Assembly (NCBI GenBank): GCA_904420065.1 | Contig: CAJFTU010000052.1 | Coordinates: 1-64,000, forward strand | Origin: an uncultured Emergencia sp. | Lineage (GTDB): Bacteria > Bacillota > Clostridia > Peptostreptococcales > Anaerovoracaceae | Length of the DNA stretch: 64,000 bases | Direction of reading: 5' to 3' | Part shown: in pieces, positions 53,598 through 62,283 of the stretch | Position numbering within the stretch: position 1 is the first letter of the stretch | How the letters are laid out: each line of letters opens with the position of its first letter | Made by a program: the position numbers and the translations under genes | The notes under the pieces: model-generated | Told to the model about the DNA's origin: nothing | Database searches by the model: none | What the model saw: the letters and a program-made list of their open reading frames with translations, nothing else

Positions 53598-54266
53598 TTA
53601 GTCTTCTTTCTGTGTGTCGTCCTGCCAGTCGCCTGCGTCGCCAAAAGGCTCTTCTTCTTTTTCGTAGAGCTCCACATCTTCCATATTGAGTTCCTCGTCC
53701 GTTTTGTCCTTCTTCAGCCGTTCTCTGGCATCCTTGGCCGCGTCCTTTGCCTTTGCGAAAGCCGCTCCGCTCTTTTCCCGAATATCCTCGTAAACGCCTG
53801 GAGCCTTCTCCTTGATATCCTCATAGATATCGGTACCCTTCTCTTTGGCGTCTTCATAGATGTCGCCTGCTTTTTCGGTGATATCGATGACCGAACCGTC
53901 GTCCTTGATCAGCTCGATCTTACACTTGAATCCGAAAGCCGCCACGATACTTGCGATCATGCCCCACGGCGCGATAACCGTGCCCAGAACGCCTACGCTG
54001 AGCGGAATATTGACAATTGTATCTCCATCTCTGGTGACCAGGATCTTCGATACGTTTCCTTTCTTTACGATTTCCTTCATCTTCGCGACCAGCGCCTCTC
54101 CGCTCGCTCCCAGCTTCTTCGGGGATTTCTGATCGATGGTCTCTTCGATGGCGATAATCGCGTCGACGACGTTTCCGTCGGCCCCTTCGAGAGCTTCCTT
54201 CGCCTCTTTGTAGGTTACACCGGTTCTGTCCTTAACCAGTTCGATTTTTTCCAACGTAATCTCCAT
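53598..54266 (-). CDS. DUF4342 protein with 11-residue repeats
   Basis: The 222-residue protein has an N-terminal UBA/TS-N-like three-helix unit (IELVKDRTGVTYKEAKEALEGADGNVVDA in two parts), the DUF4342 middle domain with a hydrophobic hairpin (GVLGTVIAPWGMIASIVAAFG), then three 11-residue repeats IYEDAKEKGTD / IYEDIKEKAPG / VYEDIREKSG and an acidic tail. The repeats would form an amphipathic helix. The function is unknown. It sits between recO and glyS, inside the housekeeping cluster. Confidence 0.7.
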   Translation of the reverse strand: MEITLEKIELVKDRTGVTYKEAKEALEGADGNVVDAIIAIEETIDQKSPKKLGASGEALVAKMKEIVKKGNVSKILVTRDGDTIVNIPLSVGVLGTVIAPWGMIASIVAAFGFKCKIELIKDDGSVIDITEKAGDIYEDAKEKGTDIYEDIKEKAPGVYEDIREKSGAAFAKAKDAAKDARERLKKDKTDEELNMEDVELYEKEEEPFGDAGDWQDDTQKED

Positions 54267-54277
54267 TTTCGTACCTC

Positions 54278-55024
54278 CTAAAATTCTCCTTCAAAAATAC
54301 TTTCGCTTTTCAGCGTTCCTATGTCCAAGTGATAAGAGATATACTTACGCAGAATCTGCTGCAGTTCCTCTGCCGCTTTCTCGTCCAGAGCTATCTTTTC
54401 AAAGGCGCCCATCGGCGTTTTCAGAAAAAACTTTAATATATTTACTATATCAAATTTCGGTTGATAAATCAATGCGTCATTGGCTTTATTTCCGCAGGCA
54501 CGACAGAGCATTCCCCCGTCTTGTACGCTGAAAAATTCAAGATTTTCCGTCTCCCCGCACCGGGCGCACGAATCGAGAGACGGGAAGCTGCCGAAGATAT
54601 CGAGCAGCTTAACTTCGTAGGCCAGTACCAACGTCTCGTGGCGCTTTTCCCGCTTTTCCATGGCGCTGAGAAATTCCGTCAGCAGATTAAACAGACGAGG
54701 CTGCGGCAAGTCTTCCGGCAGTGTTTTCTCTGTCAGCTCCAAAATATAAGAAGCCTGCATGTACTTATCCACGTCTTCACCGATGCGAAAGAAACTCCTC
54801 TTCACATCCGCGCTGTCGATATTGTAATACTCCTTGTTTTTGTACAGCTCGTAAACGCCGTAGGTAAAAGGCCGCAAGGCCAGCGCCGAACGTTTTTTTC
54901 CTTTTTCGCTGATGCTGCTGCCTGCGCTGATCTTTCCGTATTTCTTTGTAAACAAAAGAATCATCCTTCTTCCCCCGGCAGCTTTCACCTGTCTGAAGAT
55001 GATTCCTTCTGCGCTGATATACAT
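54278..55024 (-). CDS. recO: DNA repair protein RecO
   Basis: The 248-residue protein has an N-terminal OB fold (GIIFRQVKAAGGRRMILLFT), a helical middle and a zinc-binding C-terminal part with CARCGETENLEF and CRACGNKA. RecO loads RecA with RecR at single-stranded gaps. It follows era by three bases. Confidence 0.92.
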   Translation of the reverse strand: MYISAEGIIFRQVKAAGGRRMILLFTKKYGKISAGSSISEKGKKRSALALRPFTYGVYELYKNKEYYNIDSADVKRSFFRIGEDVDKYMQASYILELTEKTLPEDLPQPRLFNLLTEFLSAMEKREKRHETLVLAYEVKLLDIFGSFPSLDSCARCGETENLEFFSVQDGGMLCRACGNKANDALIYQPKFDIVNILKFFLKTPMGAFEKIALDEKAAEELQQILRKYISYHLDIGTLKSESIFEGEF

Positions 55025-55027
55025 AGT

Positions 55028-55927
55028 TTATTCCTTATATCCGAAATTAGACAGGGCAAAATCGCTGTCTCTCCAGTTTTCCTTCACCTTTACCCAAAGC
55101 TCCAGAAAGACTTTCGTTCCAAGCAGAGCCTCGATTTCCAGTCTTGCGCTCTTTCCTATGCCCTTCAGCTTTTTCCCTTGCTTACCGATGATGATTCCCT
55201 TGTGAGATTTTTTCTCACAGTAGATCACCGCGCCTATGCGGGTGATGTTCTTCTCCTCTTTAAAACTCTCGATCTCTACGGCTATGCCGTGAGGAACCTC
55301 CTCCTCCAGATAGTTGAGCGCTTTTTCTCTGATGATCTCGCTGACGATAAACCGTTCCGGATGGTCGGTTACCATGTCCTCAGGAAAGAACATAGGCCCT
55401 TCTTCGAGATAAGGCTCGATCTTTGCCAGCAGCTGCGGTACGTTTTTTCCCTTCAAGGCGGATACGCCCATGATTTCGTCGAAGATTTTCATCCGGTCAT
55501 ACTCTTCGAAGATCTCCCGATACTCGTCGATCTCCATTCCGTCGATTTTGTTGATCACCAGTATTTTAGGCGTGTCCAGGTCCCGGATCAGCTCCGTAAT
55601 ATATCGATCTCCGGGGCCTTTCTTGATGCTCCCGTCTACGAGGAAGAGAATCAGATCCACCTCTTTAAACGTATTGACCGCCATATCGGTCATAGCGCTT
55701 CCCAGTTTGTTTCTGGCCTTGTGAATCCCCGGCGTATCGATGAAAACCATCTGCGAATCGGGATTTCCCTCTTCGTCTTTATGGGTGTAAATTCCCCTTA
55801 TACTGTTTCTCGTCGTCTGCGGCTTGTCTGTAGTGATGGCAATCTTCTCTCCAAGGATACTGTTGAGAAGCGTGGACTTTCCCACGTTAGGTCGTCCGAT
55901 AATGCCGATAAATCCTGATTTTATCAT
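55028..55927 (-). CDS. era: GTPase Era
   Basis: The 299-residue GTPase acts in 16S rRNA/30S assembly. G1 is GRPNVGKSTLLN, switch II DTPGIHKARN and G4 NKID. The C-terminal KH domain (~205-299) carries GKQGKKLKGIGKSARLEIE for RNA binding. The start ATG overlaps the cdd stop by a few bases. Confidence 0.95.
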   Translation of the reverse strand: MIKSGFIGIIGRPNVGKSTLLNSILGEKIAITTDKPQTTRNSIRGIYTHKDEEGNPDSQMVFIDTPGIHKARNKLGSAMTDMAVNTFKEVDLILFLVDGSIKKGPGDRYITELIRDLDTPKILVINKIDGMEIDEYREIFEEYDRMKIFDEIMGVSALKGKNVPQLLAKIEPYLEEGPMFFPEDMVTDHPERFIVSEIIREKALNYLEEEVPHGIAVEIESFKEEKNITRIGAVIYCEKKSHKGIIIGKQGKKLKGIGKSARLEIEALLGTKVFLELWVKVKENWRDSDFALSNFGYKE

Positions 55928-56301
55928 AAGCGAAATCCCTCCGGTAAAAGTTCTGACAGCTGATGAATTTCCAAATGTTCTTCATCCCGACCGGTGATCA
56001 CGGTTAAATCCGGCGCAAATTCGTACAGAAACTGCCGGCATATGCCGCAGGGATACGCCTTTTCTTCCTCGGCTGCTACAGCTAAGGCTTTAAAATGGCG
56101 AAACCCCTCCGAAACCGCCTTGACGCAGGCCGTTCGCTCTGCGCAGATCGTTCCGCCATAGGACGAATTTTCCACATTTACCCCGGTAAAGACCTCCCCG
56201 CTGTCGGTTAGGAGCGCCGCTCCTACGCGAAAATTTGAAAAAGGAGCATAAGCGTTAGGCAGGGCCGCTTTTGCCCTTCTGTACAGTTCTCTATTGTCCA
56301 T
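55924..56301 (-). CDS. cdd: Cytidine deaminase
   Basis: The 125-residue homotetrameric zinc enzyme deaminates cytidine to uridine. Zinc ligands lie in TICAERTACVK and YPCGICRQFLYEF, and the catalytic glutamate is in the CAE motif. It overlaps ybeY by 11 bases upstream and era by 4 bases downstream. Confidence 0.95.
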   Translation of the reverse strand: MDNRELYRRAKAALPNAYAPFSNFRVGAALLTDSGEVFTGVNVENSSYGGTICAERTACVKAVSEGFRHFKALAVAAEEEKAYPCGICRQFLYEFAPDLTVITGRDEEHLEIHQLSELLPEGFRL

Positions 56302-56758
56302 TTTCCTGTCTCCCGATTCCCAGATATTCCATGACTTCTTCTTCTCTCTGCCTCATCTGCCGCTTGTCCTCATCGGTCATGTGGTCGTAACCGAGCAAGT
56401 GGAGAACACTGTGGGTAAAAAGATAGATGATCTCCCGCTCAAAAGAGTGGCCGAATTCCTCAGCCTGACCGGCGGCCTTTTCCCTGCAGATCACCACATC
56501 ACCCAGGCAGAGCTCTCCCTGCTGCGGCATCTCATCTGCGCCTTCAAACTGAGGAAAGGACAGCACGTCGGTAACCTTGTCCACTCCCCGGTAATCTCTG
56601 TTGAGAACGCGGATTTCTTCAGGATCGACGAAAGTCACGCTGAGTTCAGCCCGCTGTCCATCTACGCCTTCCGTCTCCAGGCAGCGGCAGGCTGCCCTTT
56701 CCATAGTCTTGCGGATTTCTTCGCTTACAGCCTGTCCGTCTTCAAAATATATTTCCAT
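56291..56758 (-). CDS. ybeY: Endoribonuclease YbeY
   Basis: The 155-residue zinc hydrolase acts in 16S rRNA maturation and ribosome quality control. The HSVLHLLGYDHM motif supplies three histidines (Hx3Hx5H). It follows phoH by three bases. In many Firmicutes pgpH lies between phoH and ybeY and dgkA between ybeY and cdd; neither is present here. Confidence 0.93.
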   Translation of the reverse strand: MEIYFEDGQAVSEEIRKTMERAACRCLETEGVDGQRAELSVTFVDPEEIRVLNRDYRGVDKVTDVLSFPQFEGADEMPQQGELCLGDVVICREKAAGQAEEFGHSFEREIIYLFTHSVLHLLGYDHMTDEDKRQMRQREEEVMEYLGIGRQENGQ

Positions 56759-56761
56759 TGA

Positions 56762-57745
56762 TTATTCCTCAATTTCTTCCGGATGCCTGCGGTAGTACTG
56801 ATCGTAGGCGTTGATGATTTTCTTTACCAGTTCATGCCGAACGACGTCCACATCTTTGAGATAGCAGAAGTCGATATCTTTGACGCTGCGGAGAATCCGC
56901 TCGGCTTCGATCAATCCGCTCCTTCTTCCTCTCGGCAGGTCGATCTGGGTGACGTCTCCCGTTACAACAACCTTGGAGCCGAAACCCATACGCGTCAGAA
57001 ACATCTTCATCTGTTCCCTCGTCGTATTCTGCGCTTCGTCCAGTATGATAAACGAATTGTCCAGCGTTCTTCCTCGCATGTAGGCCAGCGGCACCACCTC
57101 TATGGTCTCTTTTTCCTTCAGACGAAGCGCGTTTTCCCGTCCCAGAATATCATACAGCGCATCGTACAGTGGCCGCAGGTAAGGATCCACCTTTTCCTGC
57201 AGATCTCCAGGAAGGAAACCCAGTCTCTCGCCTGCTTCGACGGCAGGTCTTGCCAGTATAATCTTCTGCACTTCTTTATTCTTAAACGCATTGACCGCCA
57301 TGGCCACGGCGATATAAGTTTTTCCCGTTCCAGCCGGTCCGATACCGAAGACGATATCTTTCTTGCGTATGCTGTTCACGTAATCCTTCTGTCCGATAGT
57401 TTTCGGCTTGATCGGACGTCCCTTGCTGGTAAAGCAGATAATATCTTTGCTGACGTTGTTTTCCCGGTAAGAGAGTCCCTGCTCCTTCAGACTGATCACG
57501 TAGTTCACCTTTTGAACGTCCAAATTCTCGCCGACTCTCAGAATATCCATCAGCTCGCTCAATATGCCTTCTGCCAGCTCCAGTTTCTCTCCCCGCAGAA
57601 GCAGGCAGTCATCTCGCTGAAAGATCTCTACCCCTGTCTTTTCCTGAATCAGATTGAGATTGGCATCCATGCTGCCAAACAACTCGGTTCTGTCCACGTC
57701 GTCCTCAATCTGCAGCTTCTTCAGTTCTTCGTTCTTTTCTGTCAA
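56762..57745 (-). CDS. phoH: PhoH-like ATPase
   Basis: The 327-residue protein has Walker A GPAGTGKTYIAVAMA, Walker B FIILDEAQN, the T/R motif VVTGDVTQIDLPRG and an N-terminal KH-like domain. PhoH proteins are RNA-linked ATPases, and this one sits with ybeY in most Firmicutes. The start is TTG at 57745, seven bases after GGAG. It overlaps the end of yqfD by 41 bases. Confidence 0.92.
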   Translation of the reverse strand: MTEKNEELKKLQIEDDVDRTELFGSMDANLNLIQEKTGVEIFQRDDCLLLRGEKLELAEGILSELMDILRVGENLDVQKVNYVISLKEQGLSYRENNVSKDIICFTSKGRPIKPKTIGQKDYVNSIRKKDIVFGIGPAGTGKTYIAVAMAVNAFKNKEVQKIILARPAVEAGERLGFLPGDLQEKVDPYLRPLYDALYDILGRENALRLKEKETIEVVPLAYMRGRTLDNSFIILDEAQNTTREQMKMFLTRMGFGSKVVVTGDVTQIDLPRGRRSGLIEAERILRSVKDIDFCYLKDVDVVRHELVKKIINAYDQYYRRHPEEIEE

Positions 57746-58757
57746 TTACTATCTCCTTCTCTATTCCTACTTGTTCCCGAGTCTCTACAGTCCCATACAC
57801 TCTTATTATATTTTTTTTCTGGTCAAAATGAAAGTCCTTATTTAAAATTTGCGCATCCTCGGGCACATTTTCCTCAATCCATACCCGCAGCAGGCTTTCC
57901 GCCTCTTTCTGTCCGTTTCCTTCTTCCATATAGAAAGAAAAGTAGTAGGGAACTCGAGCCGTAATCAAGCCGGCCGCATGAACATAGTGCTCGGCCGCAT
58001 CGTTCTCGTCAAGCGGATAAGACGGGTGCTCTATGGGCACGATTCCCGAGATTAAAACGTCGCCCTTCCGGGCATAGTCATCCCGACTTACGGCTCCCCG
58101 TCCGGAGTACACCTGGATTTCCTCAATATAGCATTCCTTTTCTGCTATGATATTGCACGGCGCAGACTGGTCGATCTCTTCGGCCGGGTTCTGCTCGCCT
58201 TCAGAAATCTGCACTTCTACATAATTCCCCTCGTAGGCCACTCTTGCCCAGACGATGTTTTCAAACTCACGAAACAGCCGCTTTTCCACGGCGCTGCAGT
58301 CGAAATCCCTGAACGCTCCCTCGTAGAGTCCTTCTTTTTCTATGCACTGACGGATGCTGTCCTCGGGAATACTTTCACATCCTATTATGTTTATCTCTCT
58401 GACAAAAAATGTCTGGGAAATAAAAAACAAAGCAAAGATAGCCAACCCTGCGATCGTCATCTTTCCGCGCTTTATTCTTCCCCAAAAAGGTTTTACGCCG
58501 CCTTCTTCCACCACTGTCAGCTTGTACTTGCTCCCGGCCATCTTTTTCATCTGGCGGAATCCGCTTTCCGCTACAGAAACGACGACCTCCGTCTCATCTT
58601 TACGGCAGATCCGTCTTATGGGAATTTCCTCGGACATGGCCTGAGAGATCAGTCTCTCCGGCCGGAAGCCCTCAATTTTCACTCTGACCCAGTGCCTTAT
58701 AAAATTCGATTCCCTGGATTTCTCCCTCAAGTTCCATTCGCCCTTCCCAGATCTCAC
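57705..58757 (-). CDS. yqfD: Sporulation protein YqfD
   Basis: The protein is up to 350 residues: an N-terminal segment with HWVRVKIEGFRPERLISQA, a central hydrophobic helix (~100-120), and a C-terminal POTRA/lipoprotein-like external part with GDVLISGIVP. YqfD is a membrane protein needed for efficient sporulation in Bacillus. The start is unsettled: GTG at 58757 gives the longest form, while TTG at 58730, following GGGAAGG, better matches family N-termini. Either way the gene overlaps yqfC deeply (about 60-85 bases), which is unusual. Confidence 0.85.
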   Translation of the reverse strand: MRSGKGEWNLREKSRESNFIRHWVRVKIEGFRPERLISQAMSEEIPIRRICRKDETEVVVSVAESGFRQMKKMAGSKYKLTVVEEGGVKPFWGRIKRGKMTIAGLAIFALFFISQTFFVREINIIGCESIPEDSIRQCIEKEGLYEGAFRDFDCSAVEKRLFREFENIVWARVAYEGNYVEVQISEGEQNPAEEIDQSAPCNIIAEKECYIEEIQVYSGRGAVSRDDYARKGDVLISGIVPIEHPSYPLDENDAAEHYVHAAGLITARVPYYFSFYMEEGNGQKEAESLLRVWIEENVPEDAQILNKDFHFDQKKNIIRVYGTVETREQVGIEKEIVIDRKERRTEEAAD

Positions 58758-58935
58758 CGATTACAAATCCGCTGCCCCTGACCGTGACAAAAAAACGTCC
58801 CGTGTCGACGGTAACCGACGTATCGCTGATCAATACGACTCTGTAAACGTTTTCAATTATGGCGGCTTTCTCTGACGCCGTAATCTTCGGTCCGGTGACA
58901 TCGAAGTCAAAGGTGATTTCATTTATCAGTTTCAT
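58672..58935 (-). CDS. yqfC: Sporulation protein YqfC
   Basis: The 87-residue protein belongs to the YabP/YqfC family: beta-rich, with VVLISDTSVTVDTGRFFVTVRGSGFVIGEI (read in parts) and ELEGEIQGIEF matching the conserved C-terminal half. The N-terminal arm is shorter than in Bacillus (~93 residues). YabP-type proteins are expressed in the mother cell during sporulation. It directly precedes and overlaps yqfD. Confidence 0.85.
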   Translation of the reverse strand: MKLINEITFDFDVTGPKITASEKAAIIENVYRVVLISDTSVTVDTGRFFVTVRGSGFVIGEIWEGRMELEGEIQGIEFYKALGQSEN

Positions 58936-59087
58936 GGTTCAATATATGAACGACGGGAAAGGGGTATGCAGAAAAGGTGAAAAGCAAAAAGCGGGATAGC
59001 CGCGGCGAATCCTGACGGCTGGAAACCTTTTTCTTTCTACACAAAAAGACTGCTGAATGCTCAGCAGTCTCATCATATCCGATCTAC

Positions 59088-59534
59088 TTATGACAGGAAC
59101 TCCATGACGACTTCCTTTACCAGGCTGCCGTCGGCAAGGCCTTTGACCTTTCCCATAACCGGTCCCATCAATTTGCCCATGTTCTGCTTGCCTCCTTCGA
59201 TTCCCAGTGAGGCTGCAGTATCTTGTACAATTTCGAGGATCTTGTCTCTCGACAACTGTTCCGGCAGATATCGGTTAAGAATTGCTATTTCTGCGTTATA
59301 CGCGTCGACCAGATCGCTTCTTCCAGCTTTTTCAAAATCAGCGAGGGCATCCTTTCGCATTTTTACCTGCTTGGATAAAATCGCAACTATGCCTGCGTCG
59401 TCCAGTTCTTCTCTGTTGTCCACTTCGTATTGCTTAATCGCTGCACGAGCAAGGCTGATCGTGTTTTTAGCTGTTTCATCGTGAGCTTTCATTGCTTCTT
59501 TGAAATCAGCCATCAACTGTTCTTTCAAAGCCAT
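59088..59534 (-). CDS. yqeY: GatB/YqeY domain protein
   Basis: The 148-residue protein is a stand-alone YqeY domain, which is related to the tRNA-binding tail of GatB. It has the helical motifs LKEQLMADFKEAMKAHDETAKNTI, DAGIVAILSKQVKMRKDALADF and GKLMGPVMGKVKGLADG. It lies right after rpsU on the same strand, the usual arrangement. Confidence 0.92.
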   Translation of the reverse strand: MALKEQLMADFKEAMKAHDETAKNTISLARAAIKQYEVDNREELDDAGIVAILSKQVKMRKDALADFEKAGRSDLVDAYNAEIAILNRYLPEQLSRDKILEIVQDTAASLGIEGGKQNMGKLMGPVMGKVKGLADGSLVKEVVMEFLS

Positions 59535-59559
59535 TTACTATCACCTCGATCCTAAATGA

Positions 59560-59739
59560 CTAGTATTTCTTAGCCTTTTTTCTGGCAGCTTCAGACTTTT
59601 TCTTTCTCTTAACACTCGGTTTTTCGTAGTGTTCTCTTTTTCTGAGTTCGCTCATCACGCCGTCTCTTGCGCAAGATCTCTTGAATCTCTTCAGAGCGCT
59701 TTCCAGACTCTCATTTTCTCTGACGATTACTTGTGCCAT
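59560..59739 (-). CDS. rpsU: 30S ribosomal protein S21
   Basis: The 59-residue frame opens [20 protein letters not shown] and continues [20 protein letters not shown], ending in a basic KRKKKSE...KKAKKY tail, the complete bacterial S21 pattern. It binds near the 3' end of 16S rRNA. GGAGGTGAG lies before the ATG. This gene starts the rpsU-to-ppdK cluster. Confidence 0.97.
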   Translation of the reverse strand: MAQVIVRENESLESALKRFKRSCARDGVMSELRKREHYEKPSVKRKKKSEAARKKAKKY

Positions 59740-59902
59740 ACCTCAACTCACCTCCTGACTAACTTGAATGTAAAGCTGGTAAGTCTTTCGCTTATAACGG
59801 AACTATTATACTATTTTTGAACGGGATAGGCAAGTCATATTTTTGCCGAATCCCAATTAAACGCCCAACGTTCTTAGAAATAAACTTCAGTCTTTTTCCC
59901 TG

Positions 59903-60883
59903 TCAGCCCGCAAACAGCGGAACAAGCACGGGAACCGATATGGTGTGTACAAATCCGCAGATAAAAGAATAGATCGCCACATCTCCTCTCGTAGATCGTT
60001 CGATCACCGGCAGGCACACTCCCATAGCCGTACCACCGGCAGCGCCTATAGCCTCCATGTAGCCAATTTTCTTCGCAATAAATGGAACGGTCAAAACCGA
60101 CAGATATTCCCGCATGATACAGTGAAGAAAGGATATCGCCGCGCAGTGAGCCAATCCCGCTTCGAGGATGATTCCCGGCGCCACACTGTACCAACCGAAG
60201 CCTGCGCAGACGGCCAAGGCCTCCCTGACCGAAATTCCCAGAATCGGAGCACAGAGAGCCGTACCGCCAAGTGAGACCAGTATGATCACAACCGGAAAGA
60301 TCATGATTCGCAGGCCTACTTTCTTGAAGTTTTCAATTACGGTTCCATCATAGCCGATGTTGACGCCGATCAGAAACAGCAGCACGATCAGGCCCGCGTT
60401 TACCACATTTCCCGCCAAATGATCAAATTCCGCAAGCTTGCCCCTCAGCAGATCCAGGACGAGGAAACATCCGAGGAGCATGCCGGAAACCACGGACAAA
60501 ATAATACCTACCGACATGACAGTCTGCATGGAACCCTTTTTCTTTTCACTTCGTTCCTCTGAGGATATGGGTTCTGCCGGCATACTTTCCAATCTGGCAA
60601 ACCGATCCATGCCGATCATCTTTCTGCACAGCGCTGCCGCCGCCATGGCAAACAGCATTACCGCTATCGTCAATACCACAGAAATCAGTCCAATGGAGGC
60701 TAAATTTTCAGTTACTTCTTCGTTGGCGCCCATGCGCAGCCCCATTACAAAAATCAAAATCAGGATAGCTGCAGTCTGTACGACTGATGTCCAGCGAGTT
60801 ATTCTTGTTGTTCCTCTCAGCCTGCTTCCGACAAAATAGCCGATGGAAGCAGCGATGAGAAATATGATCAGATCATCCATCAC
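59903..60883 (-). CDS. lysO: LysO-family lysine exporter
   Basis: The 326-residue membrane protein has about ten hydrophobic segments, with the LysO (YbjE/DUF340) arrangement of an N-terminal short repeat (ASIGYFVGSRLRG) and a C-terminal transport domain (GFGWYSVAPGIILE; HCIMREYLSVLTVPFI; GAAGGTAMGVCLPVI). LysO of E. coli exports L-lysine and thialysine. Here it lies beside a dimethylargininase-like gene, so a related basic amino acid or its product could be the cargo; that is inference. Confidence 0.82.
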   Translation of the reverse strand: MMDDLIIFLIAASIGYFVGSRLRGTTRITRWTSVVQTAAILILIFVMGLRMGANEEVTENLASIGLISVVLTIAVMLFAMAAAALCRKMIGMDRFARLESMPAEPISSEERSEKKKGSMQTVMSVGIILSVVSGMLLGCFLVLDLLRGKLAEFDHLAGNVVNAGLIVLLFLIGVNIGYDGTVIENFKKVGLRIMIFPVVIILVSLGGTALCAPILGISVREALAVCAGFGWYSVAPGIILEAGLAHCAAISFLHCIMREYLSVLTVPFIAKKIGYMEAIGAAGGTAMGVCLPVIERSTRGDVAIYSFICGFVHTISVPVLVPLFAG

Positions 60884-60917
60884 TTTGCTCCTTGCGTTTA
60901 ATCATGCAACATTGTCG

Positions 60918-60946
60918 ATTATATAATCTTTCTCTTCCGATGTCCA
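60918..60946 (-). promoter_or_regulatory. Candidate lysO promoter with adjacent direct repeat
   Basis: On the minus strand TGGACA (60941-60946) and TATAAT (60918-60923) are spaced by 17 bases. The -35 is the second half of a tandem TGTCTGGAC direct repeat (60943-60960) that could bind an activator or repressor. Confidence 0.6.
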
Positions 60947-61039
60947 GACAGTCCAGACAATAGAGTGAAAGAACATGGCTCGCGTTCAATCCTGTCTGGT
61001 CTTGTTGCTTCTCATAGGGTCCTGTTTTCTAAACAGGCG

Positions 61040-61332
61040 AATTTGTTTCATATAGAAACAAATTCTATTGTCGGGAAACAATTTTCGAAAAAAAATCAAG
61101 TTTTGTTTCTTTAAACTTGATCCTGTTTCTATAAGAAACCATTTTCGTTAAACTGAAAAAAATACCCGTTTTTTTCGATCTGCTGAGCAGTTCTGCGAGA
61201 GATTTTTGTTCCGTTTTTTCTTTTTATTTGATTTTGTTTCTATAGGAAACCGTTTTCGATTTCTATAAACTGACGCCCCTTATCAACGATCATCTCGTTT
61301 CTCAAACGGACAATTCCGTTTCTTATAGAAAC
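61040..61332. repeat. Array of four GTTTC-N5-GAAAC dyads
   Basis: GTTTC-N5-GAAAC occurs at 61045-61059, 61125-61139, 61236-61250 and 61318-61332, with A/T-only or near A/T-only spacers and downstream TTTTCG tracts. The first is part of a 10-base perfect arm, AATTTGTTTC/GAAACAAATT. Other short dyads lie in between (TCAAGTTT/AAACTTGA; CCTGTTT/AAACAGG; CGTTT/AAACG). The block occupies the gap upstream of lysO and downstream of the dimethylargininase gene. I see no coding frame in 60884-61463. Confidence 0.75.
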
Positions 61333-61463
61333 AAATTCTTTCGTTTGGAAAATCTTTTTCGATCCGGTGTGCGGATTAAACCGAAATGCACCGGCCGCTT
61401 CTCATCAAAAAGCAGCTGTGCATTTTGCTCAGCTGCTTCGCAAGGCTTTTAGAAATTTGAAAG

Positions 61464-62243
61464 TTAGAATCGGAGAGACAGGCATGTCAGACTGCCGTCA
61501 ATTTTCTTTACCTCATCATTGTTGACCGTCAAAACCGGATACCCCAAATCCTCAATGAGTTTCTTTGTATACGGATAGCCTTCCGGAACGATGACCGTGC
61601 CGTTGAAGTACAGGCTGTTGATAGCATAAAGTTCCTCCGCCGGAATGACATACCGGTTAAAATCTTTGAACGCAGGTTCTTTATCCATGACCTCGGTCAC
61701 CAGCAGGTTGTTATCGCTGAGATATACGGCGAAGTCTTTCAGGTGCAGGCCTTCTGTTACAGGCACAGTGGAAGAAGTGTAACCGAACTTAGTTACGATT
61801 TCGTTAAACTGTCTTGCGCCTTCTTCGTTGGTTCTATCGCTGAGACCCACATAGAAATGCTTGTCGACCAGCATCACATCGCCGCCTTCCATCGTTCCCG
61901 GCGACTTGATAAAGAAAATCTGATCATCGCTGTAGTATTTCTTGATAGCCGGAAGAATTTCCTCTTTTTCACCGTTTCTGGATTCTCTTGCCGGATTTGT
62001 AATTACTGCACAGCCCTCCATAACTACAGCCGGGTCTTCTGTAAACACTGAATCCGGATATCTCTCGTCAGCATCAAGGACCAGTACTTTTGCACCCAGA
62101 CTCTCTAAGGTTTTAACATACTGCGCGTGCTGTTCGACAGCCTTTTCGTAAATCGGCGTTTCTCCTTCTTCTGTGAACTGAGCAGTGGAAATACCGTCAA
62201 TCAAAGCTTTGCATGGTTTTCTTACGATCGCATTCTTAAACAT
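61464..62243 (-). CDS. Dimethylarginine dimethylaminohydrolase-like enzyme
   Basis: The 259-residue GME-fold hydrolase has the acidic motif DSVFTEDPAVV, the catalytic histidine in EGLHLKDFAVYL and the catalytic cysteine in GSLTCLSLRF at the C-terminus. The MEGGDVMLVD segment is also typical. Dimethylargininases convert methylated arginine to citrulline and methylamines, while close relatives are arginine deiminases. The short length (~260) favours the dimethylargininase type. It is divergent from a GntR regulator and upstream of lysO. Confidence 0.82.
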   Translation of the reverse strand: MFKNAIVRKPCKALIDGISTAQFTEEGETPIYEKAVEQHAQYVKTLESLGAKVLVLDADERYPDSVFTEDPAVVMEGCAVITNPARESRNGEKEEILPAIKKYYSDDQIFFIKSPGTMEGGDVMLVDKHFYVGLSDRTNEEGARQFNEIVTKFGYTSSTVPVTEGLHLKDFAVYLSDNNLLVTEVMDKEPAFKDFNRYVIPAEELYAINSLYFNGTVIVPEGYPYTKKLIEDLGYPVLTVNNDEVKKIDGSLTCLSLRF

Positions 62244-62283
62244 GTTTCGTCTCCTCTCGTCTTTTCTTCATAAAAATTTAACT

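Noticed and set aside
52164-53600. T-box leader before glyS
   Set aside because: Only about 30 bases separate glyS from the preceding gene; there is no room for specifier and antiterminator stems.
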